Source: Legionellales bacterium
Lineage (GTDB): Bacteria; Pseudomonadota; Gammaproteobacteria; Legionellales; Legionellaceae
NCBI GenBank assembly: GCA_020050595.1
Contig: JAGVKL010000049.1
Location: forward strand, 1 to 41,831
Length of the DNA stretch: 41,831 bases
Direction of reading: 5' to 3'
This document shows positions 16,446 through 28,003 of this stretch, one piece after another (positions within the stretch are counted from its first letter, which is position 1; each line of letters starts with the position of its first letter). Below the pieces are notes generated by a model that was given only the letters and a program-made list of their open reading frames with translations, made no database searches and was not told where the DNA came from. Made by a program: the position numbers and the translations under genes.

Positions 16446-17669
16446 CTATTCCGCACACTTTGAATGCTCCTTTGAAGCGTACTGCAATAAAGGCATTCCA
16501 CATACTAAATCAGGGATTATACCGCCAAAACCTCGAGCGTATCGTGATAATAGATTTTTTAATAATGGAATATTATCTATAGCCATTAACCCCGCTTTAC
16601 GCAGCGTAGCCATGCCTGGTAATTGATTTTTATATAATGCTATCAAGCCGTCGGTGAAATGAGTGATTGCGGTTTGATCATGGCGCCGTGCTTGCTGATA
16701 CGCTGTTAATGTCTCAGGATGAAGTCCTTGCTGAGCAATACACTGGGCTAACATAGCAATATCTCTTAAACCTAGATTAAACCCTTGGCCTGCAACCGGA
16801 TGGAGAGTGTGGGCTGCATTACCCACAAAGACAACACGCTCTATTAATGGTTTAGGCATTAATACTTGCTGTAGTGGATAGACGACTCGCTGCCCAACTT
16901 TCACCAATCGACCTAAACGATACCCAAACGCTCGTTGCAATGCATTCAGAAAATCAGTTTCACTGCTGGCCAAAAGGGATGTGGCATCCTTAGGAGATAA
17001 ACACCAAACTAAAGAGGCGCGCTGCTCCGTCATTGGTAAAAGTGCCATAGGGCCTGAGGAGGTAAACCGCTCATAGGCTTGCTGATGGTGAGGACGAGCC
17101 AAACCAATATTTGCTACAATCGCATGCTGGCCGTAAGATTTACTCTCCGCTGATAAATTTAAGAGGCGTCGCGCGGATGATTCTGTACCATCTGCGGCAA
17201 CAATAAGCTTAGCTTCGATGGTTATTTCTTCTTTTTCCGTTTTAAGTGTTGCAAGTCCTTCTCCTGCATTAAGTTTAATAAGCGTAGCAGGCGCAATGAC
17301 TTGCTTGGATGGAAGGCTTTTGTAAAGTGCGTGGTTGATATACTGCATTTCCACTACATAACCCAGCGGCTCCTTTTTATCATCTTGTAAGTAGGCGCTG
17401 CCAAAGCGATGCTGCTCTGAAACATGGATGGCTGCAATGGGCGTGGCATAATCTTCTAATAAAGACCAGATACCAAGCATTTGTAAAATACGAACACTAG
17501 CCGGTGATAGTGCTAAGCTTCGTGCATCAAAATCGGCGTGTAGGCGATTAGAAAAAGGCTTCGCTTCCACTAATAATGTACGATAACCTGAATCAGCTAA
17601 GGCTAATAACAAGGCGGCTCCCGTCAACCCTCCGCCAATAATCAGAATATCAACTTGCTTTTTAGCCAC
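16446..17669 (-). CDS. ubiH: 2-octaprenyl-6-methoxyphenol hydroxylase UbiH
   Basis: A 407-residue FAD monooxygenase of the same family as the next gene. It has ILIIGGGLTGAALLLALADS at residues 8-27 and VGNAAHTLHPVAGQGFNLGL near 290, where the usual GDAAH aspartate is replaced by Asn, as in UbiH proteins. It catalyses an aromatic-ring hydroxylation in ubiquinone synthesis, with the flavin acting in the membrane-associated Ubi complex. It overlaps the pepP stop by 8 bp, so the genes are translationally coupled. The identity as UbiH rather than UbiI rests on this motif and conserved gene order. Confidence 0.9.
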   Translation of the reverse strand: MAKKQVDILIIGGGLTGAALLLALADSGYRTLLVEAKPFSNRLHADFDARSLALSPASVRILQMLGIWSLLEDYATPIAAIHVSEQHRFGSAYLQDDKKEPLGYVVEMQYINHALYKSLPSKQVIAPATLIKLNAGEGLATLKTEKEEITIEAKLIVAADGTESSARRLLNLSAESKSYGQHAIVANIGLARPHHQQAYERFTSSGPMALLPMTEQRASLVWCLSPKDATSLLASSETDFLNALQRAFGYRLGRLVKVGQRVVYPLQQVLMPKPLIERVVFVGNAAHTLHPVAGQGFNLGLRDIAMLAQCIAQQGLHPETLTAYQQARRHDQTAITHFTDGLIALYKNQLPGMATLRKAGLMAIDNIPLLKNLLSRYARGFGGIIPDLVCGMPLLQYASKEHSKCAE

Positions 17670-18969
17670 TGATTAAAGCCTCTATCTCATCAATTTCTAC
17701 GGGCAAATTGTTGGATAAAATATCATAACCATCTCGCGTAACCTGCACATCATCTTCTATACGTACACCAATACCCAGCCAACGGCTGTCAACCCCTTTT
17801 AAATCATGGCTTAGATAAAGCCCAGGTTCTACGGTTAGTACCATGCCAGGTTCAAGTAGTCGCCATTTGCCTTCTATTTTATATTGCCCACAATCATGTA
17901 CATCAAGCCCCAACCAATGACCCGAATTATGCATATAAAAGGGTTTATAAGCTTCTCGTTCCAGTAAACTATCCAATGTCCCTTTTAAAATACCAAGGTC
18001 GATTAACCCTTCTGTTAGGACCTTTACTATTGCTCGCTGAATTTCATTAAAGGCACATCCTGGGCGAATACAGGCAATACCTGCTTTTTGTGCTTGTAAA
18101 ACAAGTTCATAAATAGCGCGTTGTTCTTTGCTAAATACCCCGTTAATCGGAAAAGTACGCGTAATGTCTGCTGCATAATTTTCATACTCACCCCCTGCGT
18201 CGATCAAAACTAAATCGCCTTTTTTTAGGGGATGATTATTCTCGGTATAGTGGAGAATACAGGCATTATGACCCGAAGCCACGATGGAGTTATAGGCAAC
18301 ACTGCGGCAACCTTGATGATAAAATGCATAGAGCAATTCGGCTTCTAATTGATATTCATAGTGGCTTTGCTTTACAGACTGCATAGCTCGCTTATGAGCA
18401 TTGACCGAAATTTCTGCAGCCCGGCGCATCAATTCAATCTCTTTTTCGCTTTTAAATAAGCGCATTTCGCTAAGCAAAGGAGCCAGATCAAAAAATGCCT
18501 CAGGTGCTTTTATACCTTGGCGGACCTGGCTTTTCACTACTTTCCAGGTTGCTTTAATCCGCTCTTCCCAAAGCGGGAAGCGGCTCAGTGGATAATAAAC
18601 TGCATATTTATCCGCCAAAAGCTCTCTTAAGTAGATATCTACATTTGCGATAGGATAGGCAAAACCAACGCCCAATATTTCGCTAGCATTATCTTGACCT
18701 AACCGCCGCCCTGCCCACTGCTCTTGTAATGGATCTCGCGGACGATTAAATAAAATACTCTCGCTTTTTTTACCGGAAGTGATCACTAAAAGAGCCTCAG
18801 GCTCATTAAAACCGGTTAAATAATAAAAATCACTGTCTTGGCGAAAGGGGTAATGCGAATCACCATTGCGCCCAACTTCATCTGCAGCAGGAATGATAGC
18901 AATGCAATTTGCAGGTAAGCGAGAGGCTAATTTATCCCGTCTTGCTTGGTATTCTTTTTTAGTTGTCAT
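17662..18969 (-). CDS. pepP: Xaa-Pro aminopeptidase P
   Basis: A 435-residue M24-family metallopeptidase that removes N-terminal residues before proline. It has an N-terminal creatinase-like domain (DSDFYYLTGFNEPEALLVI) and a C-terminal pita-bread domain. The two-metal ligands are visible: Asp in LIDAGGEYENYAADITRTF, His in YMHNSGHWLGLDVHD, Glu in TVEPGLYLS, and Glu in GVRIEDDVQVT. The length matches E. coli PepP (441). The ATG at 18969 follows GGAGAAG. It lies in the conserved ygfB-pepP-ubiH-ubiI operon, between ygfB (42-bp gap) and ubiH (overlap). Confidence 0.95.
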   Translation of the reverse strand: MTTKKEYQARRDKLASRLPANCIAIIPAADEVGRNGDSHYPFRQDSDFYYLTGFNEPEALLVITSGKKSESILFNRPRDPLQEQWAGRRLGQDNASEILGVGFAYPIANVDIYLRELLADKYAVYYPLSRFPLWEERIKATWKVVKSQVRQGIKAPEAFFDLAPLLSEMRLFKSEKEIELMRRAAEISVNAHKRAMQSVKQSHYEYQLEAELLYAFYHQGCRSVAYNSIVASGHNACILHYTENNHPLKKGDLVLIDAGGEYENYAADITRTFPINGVFSKEQRAIYELVLQAQKAGIACIRPGCAFNEIQRAIVKVLTEGLIDLGILKGTLDSLLEREAYKPFYMHNSGHWLGLDVHDCGQYKIEGKWRLLEPGMVLTVEPGLYLSHDLKGVDSRWLGIGVRIEDDVQVTRDGYDILSNNLPVEIDEIEALISG

Positions 18970-19010
18970 GGCGCTTCTCCAAGATTCAACATATCCCGTG
19001 AATGCTTACG

Positions 19011-19589
19011 TCAATGGGCCGTTTCAGAACGTTCGCTTTTTGGCTGATTAGTATGCAAATCTCCATAAATCCTTAAAACAGCCATTCGGGCATACTCCGT
19101 GACTTCCATTAAAGCCCGTTCATCTTCTTCATCCACTTGTAACGATTGGTAGTCCAATTCAGCGAATTCTCTCAAATGCTGCAATGCTTCTTGCGCTTCT
19201 TCTTCGTGTAATTCTTGAAAACCAATCCCGGATAACGTCATACCTTGCACATACCCTTCACACCATTCGCTAAATGCTTGAGCACGCTTTGGTAATGATT
19301 CATTATCATCGGGTAACATCAATTGAAAATCAAAATTAAACGACGTAATCTGTTGCTGGCTAACGCCATAAGCACCAAATAAAGCCAACGCCGCCTCACG
19401 CAAAGAAGGATCTTTCTTACTACCAATTAATGCTCTTAAATACGCTTCCCCTTCATTAACAGCCCCTGCGCAAAGATACCCGCACATCATGCCGTGCAAT
19501 TCGCTAGGAGAAATCGGTAGCTCAAGAACAGCAATAGAATCCGTAAAAGTGAGATACGTCGGTAAATGTATGGGCAAATCGGGAGACAT
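19011..19589 (-). CDS. ygfB: UPF0149 family protein YgfB
   Basis: A 192-residue, strongly acidic protein of the YgfB/UPF0149 family. The helical family pattern is visible in SPSELHGMMCGYLCAGAVNEG, the WCEGYVQGM segment, and the acidic ELHEEEAQEALQHLREFAELDY region. In Pseudomonas this family is linked to control of alternative peptidoglycan-recycling and beta-lactam response genes, but its role here is unknown. It is the first gene of the ygfB-pepP-ubiH-ubiI operon and lies divergent from zapA, the arrangement seen in E. coli. Confidence 0.92.
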   Translation of the reverse strand: MSPDLPIHLPTYLTFTDSIAVLELPISPSELHGMMCGYLCAGAVNEGEAYLRALIGSKKDPSLREAALALFGAYGVSQQQITSFNFDFQLMLPDDNESLPKRAQAFSEWCEGYVQGMTLSGIGFQELHEEEAQEALQHLREFAELDYQSLQVDEEDERALMEVTEYARMAVLRIYGDLHTNQPKSERSETAH

Positions 19590-19787
19590 ATAAACCTGCT
19601 TGGCAAATCGTTTATGATACCCGATTTAGGGTGATAAACCAAAAACTGTCGTTAAACCCAGAAAAATCAGCACATTAGTTGGTCTCGCTACCAGAGCTGC
19701 TGCTTTTTCTAGGTTAAAGCTTATGAAAATTTTTAAGCTTATGCTACCATGTGAGCAGAAATAGCACGAATAATGAAGGGTTAAAAA

Positions 19788-20099
19788 ATGACAAAAGAAA
19801 AAGGTTATGCAATTCGATTGTTGAATAAATCTTATGAAATCAAATGCCCTCCTGAAGAACGAGAAAATTTACAGCGCGCTGCGCAAAAATTAAATGAGCA
19901 AGTCTTAAGCAAGAAAAATGAATTCAAAAAATTGGGCGATTTTGAAGTCCTGCTTTTAGCAGCCTTACATATCAGCCATGAGCTCGTTAGCTGCCAAAGC
20001 CAGCAACACGAACAACGCCAACAACTGGCGCAATTTATTAATACTTTAGAAACAAAAATCAGCCAGGTGGCAGGGTATACCGAACCTGAAGTGGGGTAA
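19788..20099 (+). CDS. zapA: Cell division protein ZapA
   Basis: 103 residues, matching the FtsZ-associated ZapA family (E. coli 109). The N-terminal segment YAIRLLNKSYEIKCPPEERE is followed by an alpha-helical coiled-coil half (LQRAAQKLNEQVL ... ISHELVSCQSQQHEQRQQLAQF). It binds and bundles FtsZ filaments at midcell. The ATG is preceded by GAAGGG. It is divergent from ygfB, with a direct repeat AAGCTTATG at about 19715 and 19737 in the gap. In many gammaproteobacteria the 6S RNA gene follows zapA, but I could not identify it here (see the palindrome at 20181). Confidence 0.92.
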   Translation: MTKEKGYAIRLLNKSYEIKCPPEERENLQRAAQKLNEQVLSKKNEFKKLGDFEVLLLAALHISHELVSCQSQQHEQRQQLAQFINTLETKISQVAGYTEPEVG

Positions 20100-20180
20100 G
20101 CATTCACGAATGGCGTCAATGTAAAGCATCATCCCTCGCTACTCTGTTCTGGCTCTTAGTCCCAGTTGTGGGCGTGCGAC

Positions 20181-20287
20181 GCACTGTAGGAAGGGAGGTT
20201 TTATGTTAGAAAAACCCGCATCCCTGCGATCGCTGCATACATCCATGTATGCAGCGATCTAACATAGAACCTCCCTCCCTACAGCGC
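20181..20287. repeat. Nested palindromic element downstream of zapA
   Basis: The outer arms of 27 bp are 20184-20210 and 20258-20284 with only about two mismatches (CTGTAGG-A/G-AGGGAGG). Inside lies a second perfect 15-bp palindrome (GATCGCTGCATACAT / ATGTATGCAGCGATC, 20228-20242 and 20245-20259) with a 2-base loop. It looks like a miniature palindromic element. There is no T-tract to make it a standard terminator. Confidence 0.85.
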
Positions 20288-20357
20288 TCTTTTCATGCCT
20301 CATTACTATTAAGAGTCAGCACATTGTTCAAGATAGCGCCTTAAGCGGGTTAAAGGC

Positions 20358-22604
20358 TCACGATGAGGTAACCGCCAGTGAAGTCACATTCTGTAATCCT
20401 CTAGGCAAGTGATTCCCTCTACGAGCACGCTCACCCTTATAATGGGCCAAATCCGCCTCTTTTAGCGTAAAATGCCTTTTCCCCGCGTGAACCGTCAACG
20501 CTTCTTCCAAAGCCAATACGCAAATATCAACAACAAACTCTTCTCGTTGCAAGGCCTTTGCTGTAGGAATATTAATTAATTTATTACCTTTACCTCTCGC
20601 CAACTCCGGCAATTCGCTCGCGGTAAATAATAATAAACGCCCGACATTGGTCACACAGGCAACTAATTGTGTCTCTTTCGCTGCTACTAACCGAGGAGGC
20701 AAGAGTTGGCTGTTGGGTGGTAATTTTACACAGGCCTTTCCATTGCGATTCTTAACGTACAATTCTTTTAACTGCGTTAAAAATCCATAACCCGCGTCAT
20801 TAGATAGCAATACCCAATCGTCAGGCTCTCCGCTAATAAGCCCAACAAAAGCAGCCCCTTCTGCGGGGTTTAGTTTACCCGTTAAGGGCTCCCCCTGCCC
20901 GCGTGCCGAGGGCAGTACATGGCCAGGTAACGTATAGACTTTTCCTTCATTATCAAAAAAGACTACTTGCTGGTTGCTGCGCCCGTTAGTCTGCGCTTTA
21001 AATTCATCACCCGCTTTATAGCTTAATTCTTGACCGTTGATATCATAACCTTTCGCTGCTCTTACCCAACCTTTTTGCGAGAGCACAACGGTGATGGGCT
21101 CATTCGGTAAAATATCTTCCTCTTTTAAGGCCTGCGACTCTTCGCGTTCAACTAGCGGGGAGCGTCGCGCATCGCCGTAGCGGTCCCGATCCGCTGTAAT
21201 CTCTTCTTTCACTAGGCTGCGTAACCGCTCTTCACTGGCTAAAATCTCTTGCAAATAATCCCGCTCTTTACTTAACTCATCATGCTCGGCCCGTAACTTC
21301 ATTTCTTCAAGTTTAGCTAAATGACGTAATTTCATTTCAAGGATAGCTTCGGTTTGCCGCTCACTTAAATTAAACTTAAGCATTAATGCCTGCTTTGGAT
21401 TTTCTTCTTCACGAATGATCGCAATCACTTCATCAATATTTAAATACGCAACTAACAACCCTTCCAATACATGCAAACGATCAAGCACTTTATCCAACCG
21501 ATACTGCAAACGCCGTTTAACCGTAGCAAGGCGGAAGACCAGCCATTCTCGCAAAATAGTTATTAAATTTTTAACAGCCGGCTTCCCATCAAGCCCAATC
21601 ATATTAAAATTGAGGCGATAACTGCGCTCCAAGTCGGTCGTAGCGAAGAGGTGCAGCATAAGACCATCCATATCCACCCGGCTCGATCGTGGTGTAATTA
21701 CAATGCGCGTAGGATGCTCATGATCCGATTCATCTCGCAGATCATCAACCAAGGGTAATTTCTTTTGCTGCATTTGTGTTGCAATCTGCTCAATGACTTT
21801 AGCGCCTGACACTTGATACGGCAATGCTGTAATGACAATATTATGCTCTTCTATTTTATAAACAGCACGCATACGAACAGAGCCATTTCCGGTTTCATAT
21901 AAGGCCCGTATAGCAGCCTTGGGTGTAATGATTTCGCCTGAGGTAGGAAAATCAGGTCCTTTGATATGCCGCATGATGTCACTAAGTGATGCATCTTCGT
22001 TATCCAATAAATGAATACAAGCATTTGCCACTTCTTTTAAATTATGCGGCAAAATGTCAGCAGACATACCTACGGCAATACCTGTCGCACCATTGAGTAA
22101 AACATTTGGCAACCTTGCCGGAAGAAGCGATGGTTCTTGTAAAGTCGCATCAAAATTGTCAACCCAATCCACTGTACCCTGTTGTAATTCTGCAAGCAAA
22201 ACATCGGCATAAGCCGATAAGCGCGCTTCCGTGTAACGCATCGCAGCAAACGATTTTGGATCATCCGCAGAGCCCCAGTTTCCTTGGCCATCCACGAAAG
22301 GATACCGGTAGGAAAAAGGTTGCGCCATGAGTACCATCGCTTCATAACACGCTGAATCACCATGTGGATGAAATTTACCCAAGACATCCCCTACGGTTCG
22401 CGCCGATTTCTTGTGTTTGGCGGTCGCTTTTAAACCAAGCTCCGACATCGCATAGACAATTCTGCGCTGTACAGGCTTAAAACCATCCGCAATATGAGGC
22501 AAGGCGCGATCTAAAATGACATACATCGAATAATCTAGATACGCTTTTTCAGTAAATTGGCTTAAAGGTTTACGCTCGATTACATTGTTCATGAAATAGC
22601 TCAT
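20358..22604 (-). CDS. parC: DNA topoisomerase IV subunit A
   Basis: A 748-residue type IIA topoisomerase A subunit that decatenates replicated chromosomes with ParE. The active-site tyrosine is Tyr124 in [12 protein letters not shown]. The quinolone-resistance region reads [12 protein letters not shown] with the wild-type-like Ser84 and Glu88 (E. coli Ser80, Glu84). The length equals E. coli ParC (752), shorter than GyrA and with a ParC-like C-terminal domain. The start could be the first ATG or the one four codons later. No parE is in the window. It faces away from the AT-rich DnaA-box region upstream and is not part of an obvious operon. Confidence 0.94.
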   Translation of the reverse strand: MSYFMNNVIERKPLSQFTEKAYLDYSMYVILDRALPHIADGFKPVQRRIVYAMSELGLKATAKHKKSARTVGDVLGKFHPHGDSACYEAMVLMAQPFSYRYPFVDGQGNWGSADDPKSFAAMRYTEARLSAYADVLLAELQQGTVDWVDNFDATLQEPSLLPARLPNVLLNGATGIAVGMSADILPHNLKEVANACIHLLDNEDASLSDIMRHIKGPDFPTSGEIITPKAAIRALYETGNGSVRMRAVYKIEEHNIVITALPYQVSGAKVIEQIATQMQQKKLPLVDDLRDESDHEHPTRIVITPRSSRVDMDGLMLHLFATTDLERSYRLNFNMIGLDGKPAVKNLITILREWLVFRLATVKRRLQYRLDKVLDRLHVLEGLLVAYLNIDEVIAIIREEENPKQALMLKFNLSERQTEAILEMKLRHLAKLEEMKLRAEHDELSKERDYLQEILASEERLRSLVKEEITADRDRYGDARRSPLVEREESQALKEEDILPNEPITVVLSQKGWVRAAKGYDINGQELSYKAGDEFKAQTNGRSNQQVVFFDNEGKVYTLPGHVLPSARGQGEPLTGKLNPAEGAAFVGLISGEPDDWVLLSNDAGYGFLTQLKELYVKNRNGKACVKLPPNSQLLPPRLVAAKETQLVACVTNVGRLLLFTASELPELARGKGNKLINIPTAKALQREEFVVDICVLALEEALTVHAGKRHFTLKEADLAHYKGERARRGNHLPRGLQNVTSLAVTSS

Positions 22605-22689
22605 AGAGGCTCGCTAATAAAAAAAGAAATGTTTTGTCTATTGTAAAAGCTATTTTACCAGAATCATACGTTATGACATCTTTCTAGCC

Positions 22690-22830
22690 AGTTTGCATAT
22701 GTGAATAACTTTTTTATTAAATTTATATAAAATTCAACTAATTATATAACACATTGATTTTATTATAAAATTAAAGATCAAGAACTTTGTGAAAATAAAT
22801 TAACCTGTGGATAACTATGTGGAATAGTAG
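22690..22830. other. Candidate DnaA-binding / origin-like region
   Basis: TGTGGATAA at 22806-22814 is the exact complement of the E. coli DnaA box TTATCCACA, and TGTGAATAA at 22700-22708 matches TTATTCACA, within the TTWTNCACA consensus. TGTGAAAAT (22788-22796) and TGTGGAATA (22818-22826) are weaker. Between them is about 80 bp of nearly pure A/T that could unwind. The region is not coding, and the genome neighbourhood (mnmG, rsmG, parAB, atp) is typical of replication origins. Confidence 0.45.
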
Positions 22831-22909
22831 TTAACTCGTTGTAACTATTTTGAAAATAAAGGGTTTTACTTGATATAAGCTGTTTACATTAAATATCTAT
22901 AATAAATGC

Positions 22910-23073
22910 TGTAGGTTGGGCCCTGAGGTATCGTCACTTTTTAAACGGTAGCCTGGTTGCTTGCAACCAGGAAAGCAGGCCATAGCTTGCATCAATACTT
23001 AAAGTCCCTGGTTGCAAGCAACCAGGCTACATGGTTTAACAAAAAGTGATGATACCTCAGGGCCCAACCTACA
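22910..23073. repeat. Full-length palindromic element, family A (MITE-like)
   Basis: The 164-bp unit starts TGTAGGTTGGGCCCTGAGGT and ends with its reverse complement. Terminal arms of about 65 bp extend inward through GTAGCCTGGTTGCTTGCAACC. It carries no open reading frame. A copy starts the window at 1-118, and a shorter relative with the same GTAGGTTGGGCC ends lies at 28488-28542. It sits between parC and atpC, past the 3-prime end of the atp operon. Confidence 0.9.
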
Positions 23074-23114
23074 CAGAGTTGATATATGAACGTTTAATAA
23101 TGAGAACTGGAAGA

Positions 23115-23142
23115 GCAATTTACGGCCTAAGCAGTAAATTGC
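23115..23142 (-). other. Hairpin just past atpC
   Basis: GCAATTTAC and GTAAATTGC form a 9-bp stem with a 10-base loop, 33 bp past the atpC stop. There is no run of T after it on the minus strand, so it is a weak candidate for transcript-end stabilisation rather than a standard terminator. Confidence 0.4.
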
Positions 23143-23174
23143 ATCAACTAGCACAGGAGTGAATACCAACGTAT

Positions 23175-23597
23175 TTATTTCAGCTTATGCTTAAGCTTCT
23201 GAATGGCCCGAATTTGCGCAATGGCTTGTGCTAACTCCACGGCTGCTAGGGAGTAATCAATCTCCGCATTTTTATTAGCCATCGCTTCCTCAGCTTTTGC
23301 TTTGGCTGCTAAAGCAGCTGCTTCATCAAGATTTTCAGCACGCTCTACCGCATCAGCAAGCACCGTAACACAATGAGGCTGTACCTCCAGCATGCCGCCA
23401 GAAACGTAGTAAACGTCTTGATTACCCCCAGGCAAAGTCACTCGAATTTCACCAGGCTTTAGCACCGTCAACAACGGTGCATGGCCAGGAGCAATCCCAA
23501 CTTCCCCTAAGTCACCTGTAGCCACCACCATTTCAACAATACCGGAAAAAATTTCCCGCTCGGCGCTGACAATATCCAAGTGCGTTGTTATAGCCAT
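23175..23597 (-). CDS. atpC: F-type ATP synthase epsilon subunit
   Basis: 140 residues, the usual size. It has the N-terminal beta-sandwich ([47 protein letters not shown]) and a C-terminal helical hairpin ([18 protein letters not shown]). It is part of the F1 central stalk and can inhibit ATP hydrolysis. The ATG at 23597 is preferred over the in-frame start five codons upstream because it matches the family start [11 protein letters not shown] and has GAGG upstream without overlapping atpD. It is the last gene of the atp operon. Confidence 0.96.
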   Translation of the reverse strand: MAITTHLDIVSAEREIFSGIVEMVVATGDLGEVGIAPGHAPLLTVLKPGEIRVTLPGGNQDVYYVSGGMLEVQPHCVTVLADAVERAENLDEAAALAAKAKAEEAMANKNAEIDYSLAAVELAQAIAQIRAIQKLKHKLK

Positions 23598-23608
23598 ATC
23601 GGACTGCC

Positions 23609-24988
<1,380 letters not shown>

Positions 24989-24996
24989 TTACCCTC

Positions 24997-25863
24997 TTAT
25001 AAAGCGGCTGCACCACCGACAATTTCCGCCAACTCCTGTGTAATTGCGGCTTGTCGGGCTTTGTTATAAGCCAATTGAAATGTTTTAATTAATTCACCTG
25101 CATTATCGGTTGCACTTTTCATGGCAATCATCTTAGCGGCTTGTTCGCAGGCAATATTTTCCACTACCGCTTGATACACTTGTAACTCAATGTACCGTTC
25201 CAGTAATGCGTCTAATAATTCCTTAGCATCTGGTTCATAAATATAATCCCAGTAATGCCCTAAAGACTCGCTGTCTTCTTCCGCCACTGGCAAAGGCAGC
25301 AATTGCTTCACTGTAGGCCTTTGCGTCATCGTATTAATAAATTCGTTATATACAATATGCAAAGCGTCTATTTCGCCTTGGTAAAAGGCATCGAGCATGA
25401 CTTTTACGGCACCAATCAAGTCTTGAATACCAGGGGTATCACCCAAATGATCAACCGATGCAATAACGCGCCCGCCAACACGCTTAAAAAAGGCCTGGCC
25501 TTTACGCCCAATAATGCACAGATCCACTTCCTTGCCTTCTACATGCCAAGGACGCATGATCGTTATAGCTTCGCGTAGCAAATTAGCATTTAAACCGCCA
25601 CACAAGCCTCGATCCGTCGTTACAACAATCATGCCGATACGCTTGACTTCTCGCGTACTCATGAATGGATGATGGTATTCCGAGTTAGCGCGGGCAATAT
25701 GCTTTACTACATCATAAATTTTAGTGGCATAAGGCTTCGATGCGCGCATTCTTTCTTGCGTTTTTCGCATCTTACTTGCTGCTACCATTTCCATCGCTCG
25801 CGTAATTTTTTGCGTGTTTTTAATACTCGCAATTTTCGAGCGGATTTCTTTTGCTCCAGCCAT
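24997..25863 (-). CDS. atpG: F-type ATP synthase gamma subunit
   Basis: 288 residues, matching the rotating central-stalk subunit. The N-terminal coiled-coil helix begins [20 protein letters not shown] and continues [16 protein letters not shown]. The conserved [16 protein letters not shown] segment (near 75-90) and the C-terminal helix ending [15 protein letters not shown] are both present. It couples proton-driven c-ring rotation to the F1 head. It lies 8 bp upstream of atpD and 20 bp downstream of atpA, all on the minus strand. Confidence 0.97.
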   Translation of the reverse strand: MAGAKEIRSKIASIKNTQKITRAMEMVAASKMRKTQERMRASKPYATKIYDVVKHIARANSEYHHPFMSTREVKRIGMIVVTTDRGLCGGLNANLLREAITIMRPWHVEGKEVDLCIIGRKGQAFFKRVGGRVIASVDHLGDTPGIQDLIGAVKVMLDAFYQGEIDALHIVYNEFINTMTQRPTVKQLLPLPVAEEDSESLGHYWDYIYEPDAKELLDALLERYIELQVYQAVVENIACEQAAKMIAMKSATDNAGELIKTFQLAYNKARQAAITQELAEIVGGAAAL

Positions 25864-25883
25864 AGCTTAACCTTTAATTAATA

Positions 25884-27437
25884 TTACCAGCTGCCTGTAC
25901 GTTTAAATTCTTCAACAGCTGCTTTTAATTGCGCTTCAATTTCATCATCATAAGCACCCGCTTCATTAATCTTATTCATTAATTTGGCATGGGTACTGTG
26001 CATATAATCTTGAATAGATGCTTCAAATGCTTTTACTTCCGCTACAGGAACATCATCCAAATAACCTTTGTCAACAATAAAAAGTGACAGTGCCATTTGT
26101 GCAACAGAGAATGGATGATATTGTTTCTGTTTCATCAATTCGGTAATACGTTGTCCACGCTCAAGCTGCTTACGTGTTGCATCGTCAAGATCAGAAGCAA
26201 ATTGAGAAAACGCTTCTAGTTCACGGAATTGTGCTAATGCCAACCGTGTACCACCGCCTAATTTTTTCATAATTTTAGTTTGTGCAGCACCACCTACTCG
26301 CGAAACGGATAAACCAGAGTTAATCGCTGGGCGCACGCCTGAGTTAAACAAATCAACATCCAAGAAAATCTGACCATCGGTAATCGAAATCACGTTAGTC
26401 GGTACGAAAGCAGATACGTCACCAGCTTGGGTCTCGATGATAGGTAAGGCCGTTAAAGAACCGGTTTTACCTTTTACTTTACCTTTGGTTAAGCGCTCGA
26501 CTTCTTCTGCATTGATTCGGGCCGCCCTTTCAAGTAACCGTGAATGCAAGTAGAAAATATCGCCAGGATACGCTTCACGACCCGGTGGGCGGCGTAGTAA
26601 AAGAGAAATCTGACGGTAGGCCCATGCTTGTTTAGTTAAATCATCATAAACAATCAGCGCGTCTTCACCATGCTCCATGAAGTATTCACCCATTGCACAA
26701 CCTGAATAAGGCGCAATAAATTGCAATGCAGCAGAATCTGAAGCACCTGCAACAACGACAATGGTATGCTCCATCGCGCCATGCTCTTCTAATTTACGAA
26801 CGATAGCAGAAACAGACGATGCTTTTTGACCAATGGCTACGTACACGCATTTTACGCCCGTACCTTTCTGATTAATAATCGCATCGATGGCAATAGCGGT
26901 TTTACCGGTTTGACGGTCACCGATGATAAGCTCACGCTGCCCTCGACCCACAGGAATCATAGCATCTACTGCTTTTAAACCCGTTTGTACGGGCTGGTCA
27001 ACCGATTTACGTGCAATCACGCCAGGAGCAACTTTTTCGATCGGTGATAATCGTTCGGCTTGAATGGGTCCTTTACCGTCAATAGGGTTTCCTAAGGCAT
27101 CCACTACGCGGCCTAATAGCGCTTCACCAACAGGCACTTCTAAAATACGACCCGTGCATTTACCTTTTTGACCCTCAGCAAGGCTGCTTGCCTCACCTAA
27201 AATAACAGCACCAACAGAATCACGTTCCAAGTTCAGTGCGAGACCATAAATTCCCCCGGGGAATTCAATCATTTCGCCTTGCATTACATCAGCAAGACCG
27301 TGAAGACGAACAATACCGTCTTTCAAACTGACAATGGTACCTTCATTACGTGCTTCGGAAACAACACCAAATTGTTCTATTTTCTTTCTGATTAATTCAC
27401 TAATTTCAGATGGATTTAACGCTATTTGTTCTGACAT
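25884..27437 (-). CDS. atpA: F-type ATP synthase alpha subunit
   Basis: 517 residues, the non-catalytic nucleotide-binding F1 subunit. The P-loop is [19 protein letters not shown] (near 169-187). The family signature [17 protein letters not shown] (near 365) includes the conserved Ser-Arg (arginine finger) region. The start [20 protein letters not shown] fits the family. It lies 17 bp downstream of atpH within the operon. No unusual features are seen. Confidence 0.98.
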   Translation of the reverse strand: MSEQIALNPSEISELIRKKIEQFGVVSEARNEGTIVSLKDGIVRLHGLADVMQGEMIEFPGGIYGLALNLERDSVGAVILGEASSLAEGQKGKCTGRILEVPVGEALLGRVVDALGNPIDGKGPIQAERLSPIEKVAPGVIARKSVDQPVQTGLKAVDAMIPVGRGQRELIIGDRQTGKTAIAIDAIINQKGTGVKCVYVAIGQKASSVSAIVRKLEEHGAMEHTIVVVAGASDSAALQFIAPYSGCAMGEYFMEHGEDALIVYDDLTKQAWAYRQISLLLRRPPGREAYPGDIFYLHSRLLERAARINAEEVERLTKGKVKGKTGSLTALPIIETQAGDVSAFVPTNVISITDGQIFLDVDLFNSGVRPAINSGLSVSRVGGAAQTKIMKKLGGGTRLALAQFRELEAFSQFASDLDDATRKQLERGQRITELMKQKQYHPFSVAQMALSLFIVDKGYLDDVPVAEVKAFEASIQDYMHSTHAKLMNKINEAGAYDDEIEAQLKAAVEEFKRTGSW

Positions 27438-27454
27438 GGAATCTATCCTCTAAA

Positions 27455-28003
27455 TTACGCGGCTAAATAAGAGCCGAGTTTACTTAATTTACCTCGCACC
27501 GAACCATCGATAACTAAATCACCGGCTTGAATGATCGCTCCGCCTAATAATGATTTATCAATATTAATTTCCAACGTGACTTCACGTTGCAAACGTTGGC
27601 TCAATGAATCAATAAGTTGTTTTTGTTGCGCGCTGCTGAGCTTTGCAAAGCTTGTAACGCGAGCGGTTAACGTTTTCTCTTGTTCAGCCCGTAACGCTTC
27701 GTATTGAACATAAATATCAGGCAATATCAACAAACGTTTATTTTCTGCCAATAAAGTGAGGAAACTTTCTATCGCTTTTTTATCCACACCTTTACCTTTT
27801 TGCCCACAGACATCAAGCAATAACCGAATCTTAAGATCCGAGGTAGTGGCCGGATTAGAAATAAATTGGCGCGCCTCCGAATCCAACACGGTTTGAGCGA
27901 AATATTGCAGGGTAGCTGACCATTCGGCTAAGCTCTTCTCTGCAAGTGCATGATTAAAAAGGGCTTTAGCATAAGGTCTTGCAATCGTAGTGTCAGACAT
28001 CAT
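27455..28003 (-). CDS. atpH: F-type ATP synthase delta subunit
   Basis: About 182 residues (two adjacent ATG codons at 28003 and 28000). It matches the OSCP/delta family with TIARPYAKALFNHA at the N-terminus and the C-terminal signature INIDKSLLGGAIIQAGDLVI-type region ending DGSVRGKLSKLGSYLAA. The subunit is part of the peripheral stalk, linking the top of F1 to the b subunits. It overlaps or abuts the atpF stop, so the two are translationally coupled. Confidence 0.96.
   Translation of the reverse strand: MMSDTTIARPYAKALFNHALAEKSLAEWSATLQYFAQTVLDSEARQFISNPATTSDLKIRLLLDVCGQKGKGVDKKAIESFLTLLAENKRLLILPDIYVQYEALRAEQEKTLTARVTSFAKLSSAQQKQLIDSLSQRLQREVTLEINIDKSLLGGAIIQAGDLVIDGSVRGKLSKLGSYLAA

Noticed and set aside
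20100..20357. 6S RNA gene after zapA
   Set aside because: Expected by gene order, but I could not match the conserved ends or closing stem; the palindrome explains most of the structure.
22070..22387. 105-residue reading inside parC
   Set aside because: Another frame of a well-conserved gene with no expression signals.
23115..23142. Intrinsic terminator of the atp operon
   Set aside because: The 9-bp stem lacks a following T-tract in the correct direction, so it is reported only as a hairpin.
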